Notes under the pieces: model-generated
What the model saw: the letters and a program-made list of their open reading frames with translations, nothing else
Told to the model about the DNA's origin: nothing
Database searches by the model: none
Origin: Methanolobus sp. ZRKC5
Lineage (GTDB): Archaea; Halobacteriota; Methanosarcinia; Methanosarcinales; Methanosarcinaceae
Direction of reading: 5' to 3'
DNA: 64,000 nt
Assembly: GCF_038446525.1 (NCBI RefSeq)
Contig: NZ_CP151792.1
Span: forward strand, 558,001 to 622,000
Shown: positions 35,274 through 45,682 of the stretch, piece by piece
Layout: the number at the start of each line of letters is the position of its first letter
Position numbering within the stretch: position 1 is the stretch's first letter
Program-made: the position numbers and the translations under genes

Positions 35274-36965
35274 CTACATGCTCTGTTCAATTAGTTCATC
35301 CAGAGTATGGTTTTCAATTGCATCAAGAACATTTTCCGGATTTGCATCATATGCCTGTACAACCAGGGATATGCGTACATAGTCCCTCATTTGTTTCTCG
35401 CAGAGATATTTGAGAATAAGTTCCCTTCTGTTCAGCTCTTCTGATAGTTTATTTCTATCCCAGCCTCTTGAAGTCATGACCTTGTTAAGAGTATATGAAT
35501 CTCCATTGCGAATGAAAGTGTCTGTTAGAGGATCCCATCTGTAGAGCTCATTTATACGTATGTACCCTGTCTTTGTATCTATCCCTGTGAACTCCACAAG
35601 ACTCTGCGTTCTGCGTACCCTCTGGTTATTCACAAAAGTTTGGACCTGTATACTAAGTATATCCAATGATTGAAGCATGACATGCGGTACGTTAAGAGGA
35701 GGACTGTCAAGTCTGTTGACAACGGTCTGCACATCACCTGCATGCATGGTTGAATAGGTTGCATGTCCTGTGGATATGGCCTGGAAAAGTGTCAGTGCCT
35801 CTTCACCTCTGATCTCACCTACAAGTATATATTCAGGTCTTTGTCGCAGAGCTGATCGCAATAGGTCATACATGGAAACCTCGCCAGCACTATTGACATT
35901 CAACGGTTTACGTGTGACACCTGCAATCCAGTTGTCATGGTGCAATGTCACTTCTCGTGTATCTTCTATAGATACGACCTTTGAGAGCGGAGGTATGAAA
36001 AGAGAAACTGCATTTAGAAGGGATGTTTTACCGGATGCTGTGCCTCCTGCAAATATAGCACAATCACCATTTTCAATGGCAAGCCAGTAATAAGCCATCA
36101 TTTCAATGCTACAGGTTTTGTAGTTAATAAGATCTATAGGGGTGATCGGATCGCCCCTGAATTTCCTGATAGTAAAGGAACTTCCCCTGGTAGTGATCTC
36201 TTTACCAAGAGTTGCCTGTAAACGGGAACCATCGGGAAGGGTTGCATCCACCATAGGCTCGCTTACTGAAATATGCTTGCCACTTTTCTGACAAAGTTTT
36301 ATTACAAGAGAATTAATCTCCTCTTCACCAAAAGAAACGTTTGTTTTAATGTTACGATACTTGTTGTGGTACATGAAAATGGGTATGTTTATACCATCGC
36401 AGGAAATATCTTCTATATTAGGGTCAAGCATTAGTGAATTTATGCGGTCATGACCCAGAAAATTACGCTTCAGGTAATAGAGAATACGATAAGTAGAAGC
36501 TATTTTAATATTTGCATGATAGCGATTAAAAAGTAAGGATGCTTGTTCCATCAGTACTGTTTCTTTATCCCTCGAAGAATTTACCCCACCAATACTCAGA
36601 ATATCCTGCAGGTCATCATAAACTCTTTCAAGAATATCTTTTTCGTATAACGTAAGCATTGGCTCAGCAACATAGTAAAGATATACATTCCCTTTCACAA
36701 GGATCGAAATAAAAGAATATGGCTCATTTACCCAATATCGCTCAACTTCTTTGAACCCATCGGGAATTTCAAAATCTACAAGTAAACCATGTAATTCAGG
36801 ATCATAATCAGGGAATTTATTTCGGGGATGCCTTAACTGGTGAAGTCCGGACTTGATGCGGTCTAATAATTGAGAAAGTTTTGCAGGGTTTCCTGTATTT
36901 GACCCGGATACCATACCAGGGCTGGTTTCTTCTGCACCTTTGACTTCAGATTCCGGACCTATCAT
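35274..36965 (-). CDS. Type IV pilus assembly ATPase (TadA/FlaI/GspE type)
   Basis: The 563-residue protein is a secretion ATPase. It has an N-terminal region of about 190 residues, then SLMLDPNIEDISCDGINIPI and LPDGSRLQATLG, followed by Walker A FAGGTASGKTSLLNA (about residues 305-319), VSIEDTREV, and the Walker B/Asp box YILVGEIRGEEALTLFQAI, with TGHATYSTMHAG as His box. Such ATPases power archaeal pili and archaella. The absence of fla accessory genes and the presence of LamG and pilin genes nearby favour a pilus. A TATA-like TTTATATAG lies about 20 bp upstream of the ATG, so this is the first gene of the operon. Confidence 0.93.
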   Translation of the reverse strand: MIGPESEVKGAEETSPGMVSGSNTGNPAKLSQLLDRIKSGLHQLRHPRNKFPDYDPELHGLLVDFEIPDGFKEVERYWVNEPYSFISILVKGNVYLYYVAEPMLTLYEKDILERVYDDLQDILSIGGVNSSRDKETVLMEQASLLFNRYHANIKIASTYRILYYLKRNFLGHDRINSLMLDPNIEDISCDGINIPIFMYHNKYRNIKTNVSFGEEEINSLVIKLCQKSGKHISVSEPMVDATLPDGSRLQATLGKEITTRGSSFTIRKFRGDPITPIDLINYKTCSIEMMAYYWLAIENGDCAIFAGGTASGKTSLLNAVSLFIPPLSKVVSIEDTREVTLHHDNWIAGVTRKPLNVNSAGEVSMYDLLRSALRQRPEYILVGEIRGEEALTLFQAISTGHATYSTMHAGDVQTVVNRLDSPPLNVPHVMLQSLDILSIQVQTFVNNQRVRRTQSLVEFTGIDTKTGYIRINELYRWDPLTDTFIRNGDSYTLNKVMTSRGWDRNKLSEELNRRELILKYLCEKQMRDYVRISLVVQAYDANPENVLDAIENHTLDELIEQSM

Positions 36966-37263
36966 CGATTATTATATAGATATATCTATATAAAAACCCT
37001 TTGTTATTTTACTTATATAATAGTGGTTCAGAGTAGTTAGTTCTAAAATGCAATCAGATATGAAAAAAGAAGGGACATAATAATCCCATGATCAGTTTAT
37101 TTCAGGTATATAGGCTCATAGGGAAGTTTCCTGAGAAAATATTTTATATCATATTAATACTACAGTATATTATAAATAAAAGAATATATAATAACCATCT
37201 CAAATTATGTGTTAAATTTCATTCACCAACAACTCACATAAAGGAATTATACTTAGAGGAAAA
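36966..37263. other. Intergenic region between divergent operons
   Basis: About 300 bp of AT-rich DNA separates the pilus operon from the 7TM kinase gene. It must contain both promoters. A short plus-strand reading from 37088 has no coding character and overlaps the kinase start. Confidence 0.5.
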
Positions 37264-39156
37264 ATGGACCTTACGCAACTACACATGGTTAGCTTATCGA
37301 TGGTAGTATCATCGCTCTTAGCTATCTTCCTTTCTTTCCATGCATGGAAACGCAGGTATAACGAAGCGTTCCTCCCCATGTCATTTCTAATGGTGTCTGT
37401 TGCTGTTTGGTCTTTTAGCTATGGACTGGAACTGATATCCGTAAGCCTTACACAAATAAAGATACTTACAGTAATATATTATACTGGCATTACTACAATT
37501 CCTGTTTTCTGGCTTATTTTTGCAGCACGGTATTCAGGCAATGACAATTGGCTAACACCACTCAACATAAAGCTCTTGTTCATAGTCCCGGTTTTGTCTG
37601 TGACAATGCTCGCTACAAATAATGTGCACCATCTTTTTTTAACATCTGTCGAACTTTTGTCCTCTAATGGTTTCGCATTCATTCAATCACAGTTCGGTCT
37701 CTTTTGGTGGCTACATTCCGTTTATTCGTACTTTGCTCTGACATTGGGCTTTTTTATGTTGACTAGCATGTTCTTTAAAGTGCTAGGATCAGACCGCTTG
37801 CCAATTGTTATATTTTTGGCGGGATGGATATTTCCCATTGTTGCAAACGTTCTCTACTTGATAGGTTTACGTCCTCTCGGATTTATTGATCTTACACCTC
37901 TGGCACTTGTATGCACCATCATCATATTTTCAATAGGTATTGTCACAACAAAACTTTTTGATATAACACCTTTTGCTTTTGATGTTATGTTCAATCATAT
38001 CCCTGATGGGATATTCGTTCTTGACTCAACTGCAAAGATGATCAATGCTAACAAGCCGGCCCGCAAACTGCTGGAACTAGGAACAAAACCAAAGTCTAGT
38101 AATGATTTCGATTCTAGGGATCCTGTTCATTATAACGAGATATTCTCCAAAACTGATGATAAGATATACATTAGCATTAAAGAAAAAATATATTACAGGA
38201 CAAATACTCCAATTATTAATTCCAGAGGAAAGCAGCTTGGAAGCCTGATCATGATGCGTGACATCACTGAGCGCATGCGGGCTGAGGAGGCGCTGAAAAA
38301 GCACAAAGTTCATCTGGAAGAACTTGTAGCCAGCCGCACAGCAGATCTTAGGAAAAGCAACGAAGAGCTGCTGCAGGAGATTAACGAACACAAACGAACA
38401 GAAGCTGAGCTTTTAAAAGCAAAAGAAGCCGCCGAATCTGCTAACAGAGCCAAGTCAGAATTCCTTGCTATCATGAGTCATGAGCTTCGAACCCCAATGA
38501 ACGGGATTATCGGCTTTACAGGGCTGCTGCTTGAAAAAGAACAGGATGAGAAGCAACGACATTATACAAAGTTGATTCAGAAAGCTGGAACATCACTATT
38601 GAGAATTATCAACGACATACTTGACTTCTCGAAGATAGAGGCAGGCAAACTAGAACTGGAGACGTTTGATTTTAGTATCCAGAAACTATTCGGAGATCAT
38701 TTCAATACTATGTCCTTACATGCGAATTCAAAGGGCCTGAGACTATCCTGCAACATTGGAACGGATGTCCCCTCGCTGTTGCGTGGGGACCAGGGTCGTC
38801 TTCTCCAGATTCTGACCAACCTGACTGAAAATGCCATTAAATTCACCTCCAAGGGCGAGGTGACAATCAACGTATCAGTAGAATCCCAATACGATGATGC
38901 AGTCTTGCTTCGCTTTTCAGTATGTGACACCGGCATCGGTATTCCCGTGGAAAAGACCCGTATGGTATTTGATAAATTCACCCAGGCAGACACCTCAAAC
39001 ACCCGCAAATTCGGGGGCACCGGCTTGGGGCTGGCTATTTCCAAACAACTGGTTAACCTGATGGATGGAGAGATAGGCGTGAACAGCGAGGTTGGTAAGG
39101 GTTCTGAGTTCTGGTTCACCGCACGGCTGGAAAAACAGCCCATGCAAGGCAGGTAG
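37264..39156 (+). CDS. 7TM membrane histidine kinase with PAS domain
   Basis: The protein of 630 residues starts with an N-terminal 7TM sensor module (histidine kinase N_7TM type, about 1-240). A PAS domain (about 245-345) and a long coiled coil ([20 protein letters not shown] onward) follow. The HisKA H box is [19 protein letters not shown], and the ATPase domain has N box [14 protein letters not shown] and G box [13 protein letters not shown] ... [14 protein letters not shown]. It resembles bacterial hybrid kinases more than typical archaeal ones. The 3' end runs into a broken receiver domain in another frame (39157-39274), which suggests that the gene was once longer. AGAGG lies 4 nt before the ATG. 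Confidence 0.9.
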   Translation: MDLTQLHMVSLSMVVSSLLAIFLSFHAWKRRYNEAFLPMSFLMVSVAVWSFSYGLELISVSLTQIKILTVIYYTGITTIPVFWLIFAARYSGNDNWLTPLNIKLLFIVPVLSVTMLATNNVHHLFLTSVELLSSNGFAFIQSQFGLFWWLHSVYSYFALTLGFFMLTSMFFKVLGSDRLPIVIFLAGWIFPIVANVLYLIGLRPLGFIDLTPLALVCTIIIFSIGIVTTKLFDITPFAFDVMFNHIPDGIFVLDSTAKMINANKPARKLLELGTKPKSSNDFDSRDPVHYNEIFSKTDDKIYISIKEKIYYRTNTPIINSRGKQLGSLIMMRDITERMRAEEALKKHKVHLEELVASRTADLRKSNEELLQEINEHKRTEAELLKAKEAAESANRAKSEFLAIMSHELRTPMNGIIGFTGLLLEKEQDEKQRHYTKLIQKAGTSLLRIINDILDFSKIEAGKLELETFDFSIQKLFGDHFNTMSLHANSKGLRLSCNIGTDVPSLLRGDQGRLLQILTNLTENAIKFTSKGEVTINVSVESQYDDAVLLRFSVCDTGIGIPVEKTRMVFDKFTQADTSNTRKFGGTGLGLAISKQLVNLMDGEIGVNSEVGKGSEFWFTARLEKQPMQGR

Positions 39157-39274
39157 ATACATCGGACAAAGATTATTTGCTTCAAAAGTGAAATACTGTC
39201 TAAAAATCATACTGGTTGAGGGCAACATCGGTAATCAGACACTAGCCCTGCGTATGTTACAAATTACCCCTTAA
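39157..39274 (+). pseudogene. Decayed receiver-domain remnant of the hybrid kinase
   Basis: Just after the kinase stop, the +1 frame reads CLKIILVEGNIGNQTLALRM before stopping at 39274. This matches the first strand and helix of response-regulator receiver domains (normally KILLVEDN..NQ), but the acidic pocket has Gly in place of Asp and the remaining two-thirds of the domain is gone. It shows that the kinase once had a C-terminal receiver and lost it by frameshift and truncation. Confidence 0.65.
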
Positions 39275-39348
39275 CCCAGCCATTTCAAGCATCATATTAA
39301 ATAGAAATTGGAAATCGGTTTTCTACAGAACCGGTTTATTGTCTACTT

Positions 39349-41614
39349 CTATAAATCTGAATGTTGACTTATTTTATTGGTCAGATTTTCGTTTGTTACA
39401 TCGTGAGAGAGTCCTATCATCACATCCTGACCTTTCCATTTACCTTTAGTGAACCTTAGAACTACTAGAATAAGTGATTTATCTTTAGCCATTAGTGGAA
39501 AGGTAAAATAAGAAACTTTTTCTTCTATTATATCAAAAAATGTTTTTGCAGCTGCCAAGTACCGTTTATGAGGTATAATTGAAATTATGTTAATACCCAA
39601 AAGCTCTTCTGTCGAATATCCTAATCTTGTTGAAACTGCTAAGTTGTACTTGATAATGCATCCTTCTAGATCGACTATAATTAAGAAATCATCTAATGCT
39701 TCAAAAATACCCTGGAGATCATTATTATCATTTTTGAGTTCTATTTCGTAAATCGCACGATTAATGAACCCCCCTATTTGAGAAGCAATATTTTCAAGAG
39801 AGTTATGGGAATCGTTTGAAATCTCATTTTGGCTGTGAGACATGAGTTTAAGCATGGCAATAACGTCGTCTCCGCATTTCACCGGGACAAGTGCTGTAAT
39901 ATTTAATTTTTCATTGGGTGATTCTGTAGCAGTCATAACACATATTTCTGAATGGTTTTTGTAGATGGGTTTTCCCATCATGACCAGTTTTGTTAATAAA
40001 GAGTTTGAATCGTAATGTGATACTTTCGCTACATATTCAGAAGATAATCCCTTATATGCTACAATATCCAGATTGCCTGTAAAGGTATCAACAACATACA
40101 GACAACCAGAATCGAATGGATCTATCTGGAGAGTCAGTTCCAGCAACTGCCCATAGGTCTCCTGCAGATTGTCAGTTAAAGCAAGAACATTTCCAAGTTC
40201 GCATTGAAATTGCAAAAATTTATTTGATTGCTTACTACTGGTGATGTCAACAATGATACCTTGAATGAAATAGATCTCATCCTCATCACGTTGAATAAAG
40301 GTTCTTTCATTAACCCAGCGTACTTCGCCAGATTTTGTAAGAATTCTGTATTCATGGTTGAAAGTTGATTGCGTTGATTCTATAAACTTAGTGGATCTGG
40401 TTTGAACTTTTATTAAATCATCGGGATGGATTATATCTCCATAAAGAAGTGTGCCTGATATGAATTCATCTGATGAATAACCAAATTGCCTGATGTTTTC
40501 AGATACGAATTCCACTGGCCAATTGTGCTCCACTTTCCATAAAAAAACAACCAGAGGGCTACTGTTCACAATATTGCCAAGTGCTTGCTGCATTTCATTT
40601 GAATGCCTCAGTTCATTTGTATATTTTTTGAGAGCTTCTTCAGAATTCTTGCGTTCAGTAATATCGCGGACAAAAGCAAAAAGATATTGAATATCTTCAA
40701 ATTCCAGATAACTTAGTGAAATTTCTACAGGAAAACTTCTTCCATGTTTTGTGTAATGTATTGATTCCATTTGGAATGAACCATGTTTTTTTACCTTATT
40801 CCACAGTTCATTCCACTTGTTCTCTGGAAAATCATGGCTGATATCAAAGACCTTCATTGAAAGCAGTTCTTCCAGAGAATAATCATAATTCGTAACTATT
40901 CAGCCTACCACAATTAGCCTATTGATACTGATTTAATCAAAACGGAGATGTTTGCTCACTAACAACCTAAGAATCAAAAAAGCAATCAATGGCAACAATC
41001 AAAATTAATGATCCTAATAAAATGTAGGTCTCAACTTTTTGTCAAGATTGCTATTGATAGTGTTTTTATCAGGCTGAATAGTTACCATAATTCTTACATA
41101 CAGCCTCATTGACAAACATGAAACTAGCATCTGGAGCTATCCAGAAAGCTGGCTCCATACTGTGATTTATTGAATATTGTGTGAGACGTAAATTTTTTTC
41201 TGCTTCTTTACGCTTGGTAATGTTACGACTAAAAGTAAAAACATACTCCATGCCATCAAACTGTAAATGATTATAAGTAATCTCTACAGGGATCATTTGA
41301 CCTGTTTTTGAAACATGAACAGTTTCTACTGTCCCAATCTGTGATTTTTTCATTTTGTTCCAATGCCCTTCCCACATATCCTCCGAAAAATACGGATCTA
41401 TATCAAAGACTTTCATTGAAAACAGTTCTTCCATAGAATAACTTAATTCTCTACAAAATGCTTTATTGACGTATAAAAAACTGGCATCTGGGGCTATCCA
41501 TGAAATGGAATCTATACAATTCTCAATTGAATATTTTGAAAGGAGTAAATCGTTTTCAAAATACTTATGTCCTGTGATATACGTTTCAAACCCACTGGAA
41601 TCCATTTTTACCAC
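39349..41614 (-). pseudogene. PAS/GAF sensor gene interrupted by a MITE
   Basis: Two pieces (41614 to 41069 and 40857 to 39349) are parts of one gene. The first encodes two PAS units; the second resumes inside the second PAS and continues with PAS, GAF and PAS domains. Removing the MITE (40892-41085) and one copy of the 8-bp duplication restores the frame as CKNYDYSLEELLSMKVFDIS, giving a single reading of 687 residues. No kinase domain is visible at the C-terminus, so the original protein was a sensor or signal-transfer protein without HATPase. One PAS (VEFVSENIRQFGYSSDEFIS) closely resembles the first PAS of the MsmS-like kinase. The gene is divergent from the methyltransferase pair at 42268-44051. 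Confidence 0.88.
40892..41085. mobile_element. MITE copy 2 (194 bp, subfamily B), inside a sensor gene
   Basis: The element starts GTAACTATTCAGCCTACCAC and ends AGGCTGAATAGTTAC. The duplication CATAATTC is at 40884-40891 and 41086-41093. The sequence appears identical to copy 3 (62855-63048). It ends the upstream piece of the sensor gene at a TGA within its own terminal repeat. Confidence 0.95.
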
Positions 41615-42267
41615 CTACATTATATATAAGAAATATATGACAGTTCCTATATTAAATATACACTGCATTTGCTATATGAATATAGAAATGCAAATTTTTA
41701 AAAAGGAATTACACCCAATGTTGCCCATAGTGAAATAATTGATTCAGCTATTTTTTGCTCAAAACCAGCATTTTGTGCTAATTTAAGAGTTTTTCGACCA
41801 GAAATTATATATCTATTTTTGACAGGCAAAAAATTTATGTTTTTAATAGATGTAATAGTTTTCAATTCCATTTATTTCTATAACACTGTTTACTATTTTT
41901 CTAAAAAAAACACATATAAATAGTTTATTATCGCTGTTTGTTATTCCAAGATTTTTATAAAGGCTGTGCATGTTGTTTAGACTACTTATAAATAAATACA
42001 ATAGAACTAATCTATTTTTTTATATTTGGTTTATCGAGCATTTGCAAAATAGTGATATTTAAAGCGTTCGGTATAAAAATGCTACGAAGATTTTATATAA
42101 TAGATTTTGAAGACGTTTTTATGTGGACACAAAGGGAGCTAAAAAGCATACCTAATAATTAACTCCTGTAAAATCAAAAAAATGGTTTTGTCCTAGAAAC
42201 GAACATCGCAACAACAAGACAAACAATGACAGATCAATTAAATCGAACAAGATGGAGGAGAACATTG
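41615..42267. other. Long intergenic region upstream of methyltransferase pair
   Basis: This stretch of about 650 bp is very AT-rich. It holds one short possible gene on the minus strand (41698-41871). A TATA-like GTATAAAA lies at 42071-42078, which would give a leader of about 170 nt before the methyltransferase start at 42268. Long leaders are common for methyltransferase transcripts of Methanosarcina. I see no RNA fold that I can name. Confidence 0.45.
41698..41871 (-). CDS. Possible small protein of 57 aa, unknown
   Basis: A minus-strand frame with ATG encodes 57 residues starting MELKTITSIKNINFLPVKNR and ending SLWATLGVIPF. The middle part GRKTLKLAQNAGFEQKIAES looks like a regular amphipathic helix. 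No ribosome binding site is seen and no family is recognised. It may be a real small gene or a remnant of a longer one. Confidence 0.3.
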   Translation of the reverse strand: MELKTITSIKNINFLPVKNRYIISGRKTLKLAQNAGFEQKIAESIISLWATLGVIPF

Positions 42268-43344
42268 ATGACACAGAGAATGACACCACCTGAACGAATG
42301 ATGGCGGTGATGACCGGACAAAAACCCGACCGTGTACCAGTAGTTCCTTTTGTTCTGGGATATTCTGCACAGATCACGGGCATATCTCTTGGTGATTTCT
42401 ATGCGGATGGGGATAAATGTTTTGAAGCTCAGTTCGCTTCAATGCGCTTGCATGGTTATGAACAGACTCCGATGTATGGGTACGCATCAATGGGAGCTCT
42501 GGAATTTGGTGGCGAAATAGAGTATCCTTATGGAAAAGGTCAGGGAGCTCCATTTGTCAAGAAGCATCCCGTTAATAATCTTGAGGACATCGAAAAACTT
42601 GAAGTACCGGATTTTAATAAGGAATTACCTGGTGCATATAAGCAAGCTGATAAATTAGCTTCCAGATGCGCTGAACTTGGTATGCCTGTTTCTATACAGG
42701 TAGGCAGTACCTTTACTGCAGCTTCAGTTATCGCAGATACATCCGAATTTGTTAGTTGGATCATCATGGAACCTAAGACTGTACACTTACTACTCGATAA
42801 AGTATGTGATATGCTCATTAATGCTATAGATTACTTTGCAGACAAATATGGTGCAGAAAATCTGCTTCCCTTCGATGGTGGGCCTTCTGAATCCAATACA
42901 ATGATATCGGCTGATATGTTTGCTGAATTCGCATATCCTTACATGAAAAGAATCCACACTCATTTGAAAGAACTAGGAGTGAATTCTGTACTTATGCATC
43001 CATGTTCTGACCAAAACAAAAACATCCCCTACTATGTTAAATTAAGGAACGAGATGGGATGGTTTGGAAAATATATTTGGCTCTTTGGTCCGGAAACACC
43101 CGTAAAGACCCAGGTAGAAGCATTCGGCGACCATGACGTCGTATGTGGTAACATCGATCCATCACTCTTCATTACTGAATCATACAAGGATTTACTGGAA
43201 ATATGCAGACAGAACATAGTTGAAGGAATGAATTCCCCTTCAGGCTATATTCTGGCTGCAGGTTGTGAATTCCCTCCCAACGCAGCACCTATTAAATTAA
43301 TGGCCATGTTGGATGCTGCAGAAAAATATGGGAGATATGACTAA
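42268..43344 (+). CDS. URO-D family methyltransferase paired with corrinoid protein
   Basis: The protein of 358 residues starts at ATG 42268 with GGAGGAG 7 nt upstream; the open frame extends to 42226 without support. It has the URO-D family start MTPPERMMAVMTGQKPDRVP, a metal site MHPCSDQNKN (H-x-C-like) and AAGCEFPPNAAP near the end, as in methylcobamide methyltransferases. The neighbouring gene encodes its likely corrinoid partner. It may act on the substrate side (as CmuA- and MtsA-like proteins do) or on the CoM side. The substrate is unknown. No activase gene is next to it, so the RamA-like protein of the 15-29 kb island could serve it. Confidence 0.87.
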   Translation: MTQRMTPPERMMAVMTGQKPDRVPVVPFVLGYSAQITGISLGDFYADGDKCFEAQFASMRLHGYEQTPMYGYASMGALEFGGEIEYPYGKGQGAPFVKKHPVNNLEDIEKLEVPDFNKELPGAYKQADKLASRCAELGMPVSIQVGSTFTAASVIADTSEFVSWIIMEPKTVHLLLDKVCDMLINAIDYFADKYGAENLLPFDGGPSESNTMISADMFAEFAYPYMKRIHTHLKELGVNSVLMHPCSDQNKNIPYYVKLRNEMGWFGKYIWLFGPETPVKTQVEAFGDHDVVCGNIDPSLFITESYKDLLEICRQNIVEGMNSPSGYILAAGCEFPPNAAPIKLMAMLDAAEKYGRYD

Positions 43345-43400
43345 ATGATCAGTAAAATCCAATTTTTATTTTTGGATTAAACTACTATTGGAGGTCAAAT

Positions 43401-44051
43401 ATGTCAAACCAGGAAATCTTAAACAAACTCCGGGATACAATTGTAATTCAGGACATAAAAGGCTGCGTGGCAGCTGCAAAAGAAGCCCTTGAAGCAGGCA
43501 TCAGTGCTTTTACTGCCATAAATGAGGGTCTTGCAGCAGGCATGAAGATCGTCGGTGATAAGTATGAATTAGGAGAACTCTACCTCCCCCACATCATGAT
43601 CTCTGCAAAAGCCATGGACGGTGCAATGGAAATACTCACCCCTGAACTTGAAAAAGACAAGACGACTGAAAGTGTTGGAACTGCTATCACTTTTGTACAG
43701 CAAGGAGACATCCATGAGATTGGCCATCGCCTGGTCTCAATAATGCTGAGTGTAAACGGTTTCAATATAGTCGATCTTGGTGTGGACGTTCCAAACGAAA
43801 CCATCATTGATGAGATCAACAAGCTCAATGATGGTAAGATACTTCTTGTGGGCTCTGCACTCATGACAACATCAATGCAGGGTCAGAAAGATACCATGGA
43901 AGCAATTGAAGAAGAAGGACTGCGGGATTCGGTGAAGATCATGTTTGGTGGAGCACCGGTTTCTGAAAACTGGATCAAAGAGATTGGAGCTGATGCAACA
44001 GCAAAGAACGCAGCGGATGCTGCTCGTATTGCAATAAAAATTATGAACTAA
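43401..44051 (+). CDS. Corrinoid protein (MtaC/MtbC family)
   Basis: The 216-residue protein carries the methyl group on cobalt between two methyltransferases. It has the helical cap (about residues 1-85, with INEGLAAGMKIVGDKYELGE), then the B12 motif GDIHEIGHRL (D103, H105, G108), GSALMTTSM and MFGGAPVSENW. GGAGG 7 nt upstream supports the start. It lies 56 bp after the methyltransferase gene in the same direction, so the two form a pair, with a hairpin terminator about 57 bp after its stop. Confidence 0.93.
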   Translation: MSNQEILNKLRDTIVIQDIKGCVAAAKEALEAGISAFTAINEGLAAGMKIVGDKYELGELYLPHIMISAKAMDGAMEILTPELEKDKTTESVGTAITFVQQGDIHEIGHRLVSIMLSVNGFNIVDLGVDVPNETIIDEINKLNDGKILLVGSALMTTSMQGQKDTMEAIEEEGLRDSVKIMFGGAPVSENWIKEIGADATAKNAADAARIAIKIMN

Positions 44052-44378
44052 ATATCTGTGGCATTGTAGAAAATCTTATTCTCAATTGATTCTGAAATAA
44101 ATATTAAGCGGGTACTCAACTCCACAAAATGAGTTACCCGTGCTTTTATTAATACGCAGGATATTTCGCTTTTGTAGAAAAACTACTTTTCATTTTATTC
44201 GAACATAATAATTTAAAAAGGATAAATCCCCTGAGTGTTGCTTACCACAAAAAACAAAAAGGGGTGATTGTGTTCATGCCAGATCGGAAATCTGAATTCC
44301 CATTAAAATTTTGTTTAATGGCATGACTACAAACACTTAAATTTCTTGATACAATACTAGCTGCATCATAAAAATAGC
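44052..44378. other. Intergenic region between convergent genes
   Basis: This stretch of 327 bp holds the terminator at 44108-44147 and otherwise AT-rich DNA. I see no gene. It separates the plus-strand corrinoid gene from the minus-strand PfkB gene. Confidence 0.6.
44108..44147 (+). terminator. Hairpin terminator after the corrinoid protein gene
   Basis: CGGGTACTCA and TGAGTTACCCG form an imperfect stem around an 11-nt loop, followed by TGCTTTTATT. It ends the methyltransferase-corrinoid transcript. Confidence 0.7.
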
Positions 44379-45278
44379 TTATATACTTTCAGGAAACTTA
44401 CCAAAATTCTGCTCATATCTTGCCTTCATGACATCCCACGTAGGAAGGTCAGTCTGACAACCAATGTTCTGAACAGCAAAAGAAGCAACCGTTGATCCTA
44501 TCTTACCACAAGATTCCAGCGAGTAGCCACGTGTGTATGCAAGAAGGAATCCTGCTCTGTAAGCATCACCTGCACCGGTGGGGTCAAGAGCTTTTACAGT
44601 AACCACAGGAATCGTGATTTCCTTGCCACTGTTGTATATCTTACTGCCACTGGCATCATAGGTGACAACAACAGTCTCGATCATACTGAGAATATCCTCA
44701 AATGACTTACCAGTCATATCACAAACACGCTCTATTTCATGCCTGTTTGTAAAAAGGATGTTAGTATTTTCAAGTATACTTTCAAGGTTTTCTTTTGAAT
44801 ACGTCACGAGATCCTGCCCTGGATCAAAAGAGACAAAACCAGCTTTTTTAGCTATCTTTGCATTATATGCGGAATCAGATGTTGCAAGATGTACAAAATC
44901 AACTTTATGCGGGTCTAATTCTTTGAGCTTTACAGATGCTCCCCAGTGGAAATATGTACTTTGCTGATGGTCCCGGTCAGTAAATACAAAAGCCCGGGTG
45001 CTCTTCTCTTCAGGGAACCTATATAGTAAGGATAGATCAACACCGTGCTTTTCAAGTTCAGCCTCATAGCCTGATGATGCAAAATCTCCGCCAACTGCTG
45101 AGATCAACTGTGCATCGCCACCAAGTATGGCAATTGCAATGGCAATATTAGCAGCTCCACCTCCATAATACTGATTATAATTGATTATGGGGTGTGATTC
45201 ATTGTGAACTGCGATATTCTCAACATCAAAGAGCAGGTCTATGGCAGCATGTCCTACAACGGTGATCGTTCTATCCAT
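44379..45278 (-). CDS. PfkB-family sugar/nucleoside kinase
   Basis: The protein of 299 residues belongs to the PfkB (ribokinase) family. Signature 1 is YYGGGAANIAIAIAILGGDA and signature 2 is DPTGAGDAYRAGFLLAYTRG with the catalytic Asp. The family uses ATP to phosphorylate sugars or nucleosides; the archaeal relatives of this size often act on nucleosides (MJ0406 type), but the substrate is not fixed by sequence. It is followed at 15 bp upstream by the UPF0212 gene on the same strand; the two are probably co-transcribed. Confidence 0.9.
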   Translation of the reverse strand: MDRTITVVGHAAIDLLFDVENIAVHNESHPIINYNQYYGGGAANIAIAIAILGGDAQLISAVGGDFASSGYEAELEKHGVDLSLLYRFPEEKSTRAFVFTDRDHQQSTYFHWGASVKLKELDPHKVDFVHLATSDSAYNAKIAKKAGFVSFDPGQDLVTYSKENLESILENTNILFTNRHEIERVCDMTGKSFEDILSMIETVVVTYDASGSKIYNSGKEITIPVVTVKALDPTGAGDAYRAGFLLAYTRGYSLESCGKIGSTVASFAVQNIGCQTDLPTWDVMKARYEQNFGKFPESI

Positions 45279-45292
45279 GTCTGATACGTCCC

Positions 45293-45634
45293 TTATTCGA
45301 ATTCACCGACATCCACTACATCAAGAGGAACATCCCTTAATGCTTTTCCAATTACTGATTTTGCAATTCTTGCGGCATGTTCGGGGCTTTCTGCATCAAA
45401 CACTTTCATTTCAAGAACGAGACCTACAATAGCAGTATTTGCAGCTAAAAATACACTGCTAAAGGGTTCTTCACATGCAGGACAGAATGTTGTTCCTACA
45501 TCCACCTCAACGTAGTCAAGTTGAGGATTGAGGCGTTTCCCTGCCTCAGAAATTGCAACGCCTATTGCGTCATCTGATGATTTTACATCTCTTACCAACC
45601 AGGCAGCTTCAAGTGTAACATGATAATTTGACAT
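45293..45634 (-). CDS. UPF0212 (DUF555) family protein
   Basis: The 113-residue protein matches the well-conserved archaeal family UPF0212/DUF555 along its whole length, starting [17 protein letters not shown]. It contains FCPACEEPF, a CxxC pair that may bind zinc, and ends [17 protein letters not shown]. Its function is unknown. It lies between the DUF357 and PfkB genes on the same strand in what looks like a conserved archaeal housekeeping block. Confidence 0.92.
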   Translation of the reverse strand: MSNYHVTLEAAWLVRDVKSSDDAIGVAISEAGKRLNPQLDYVEVDVGTTFCPACEEPFSSVFLAANTAIVGLVLEMKVFDAESPEHAARIAKSVIGKALRDVPLDVVDVGEFE

Positions 45635-45682
45635 TAGATATCTCCAGTTTATACTTCATTTCTTCTTCAAATAAATCTATAT

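Noticed and set aside
30607-36965. Archaellum (motility) operon
   Set aside because: ATPase and platform genes fit in general, but no archaellin-type small flagellins or FlaC-H accessory genes are present, and the LamG pilin points to an adhesive pilus.
37088-37306. 72-codon plus-strand frame upstream of the 7TM kinase
   Set aside because: It has AT-driven composition, no family-like features and overlaps the start of the kinase.
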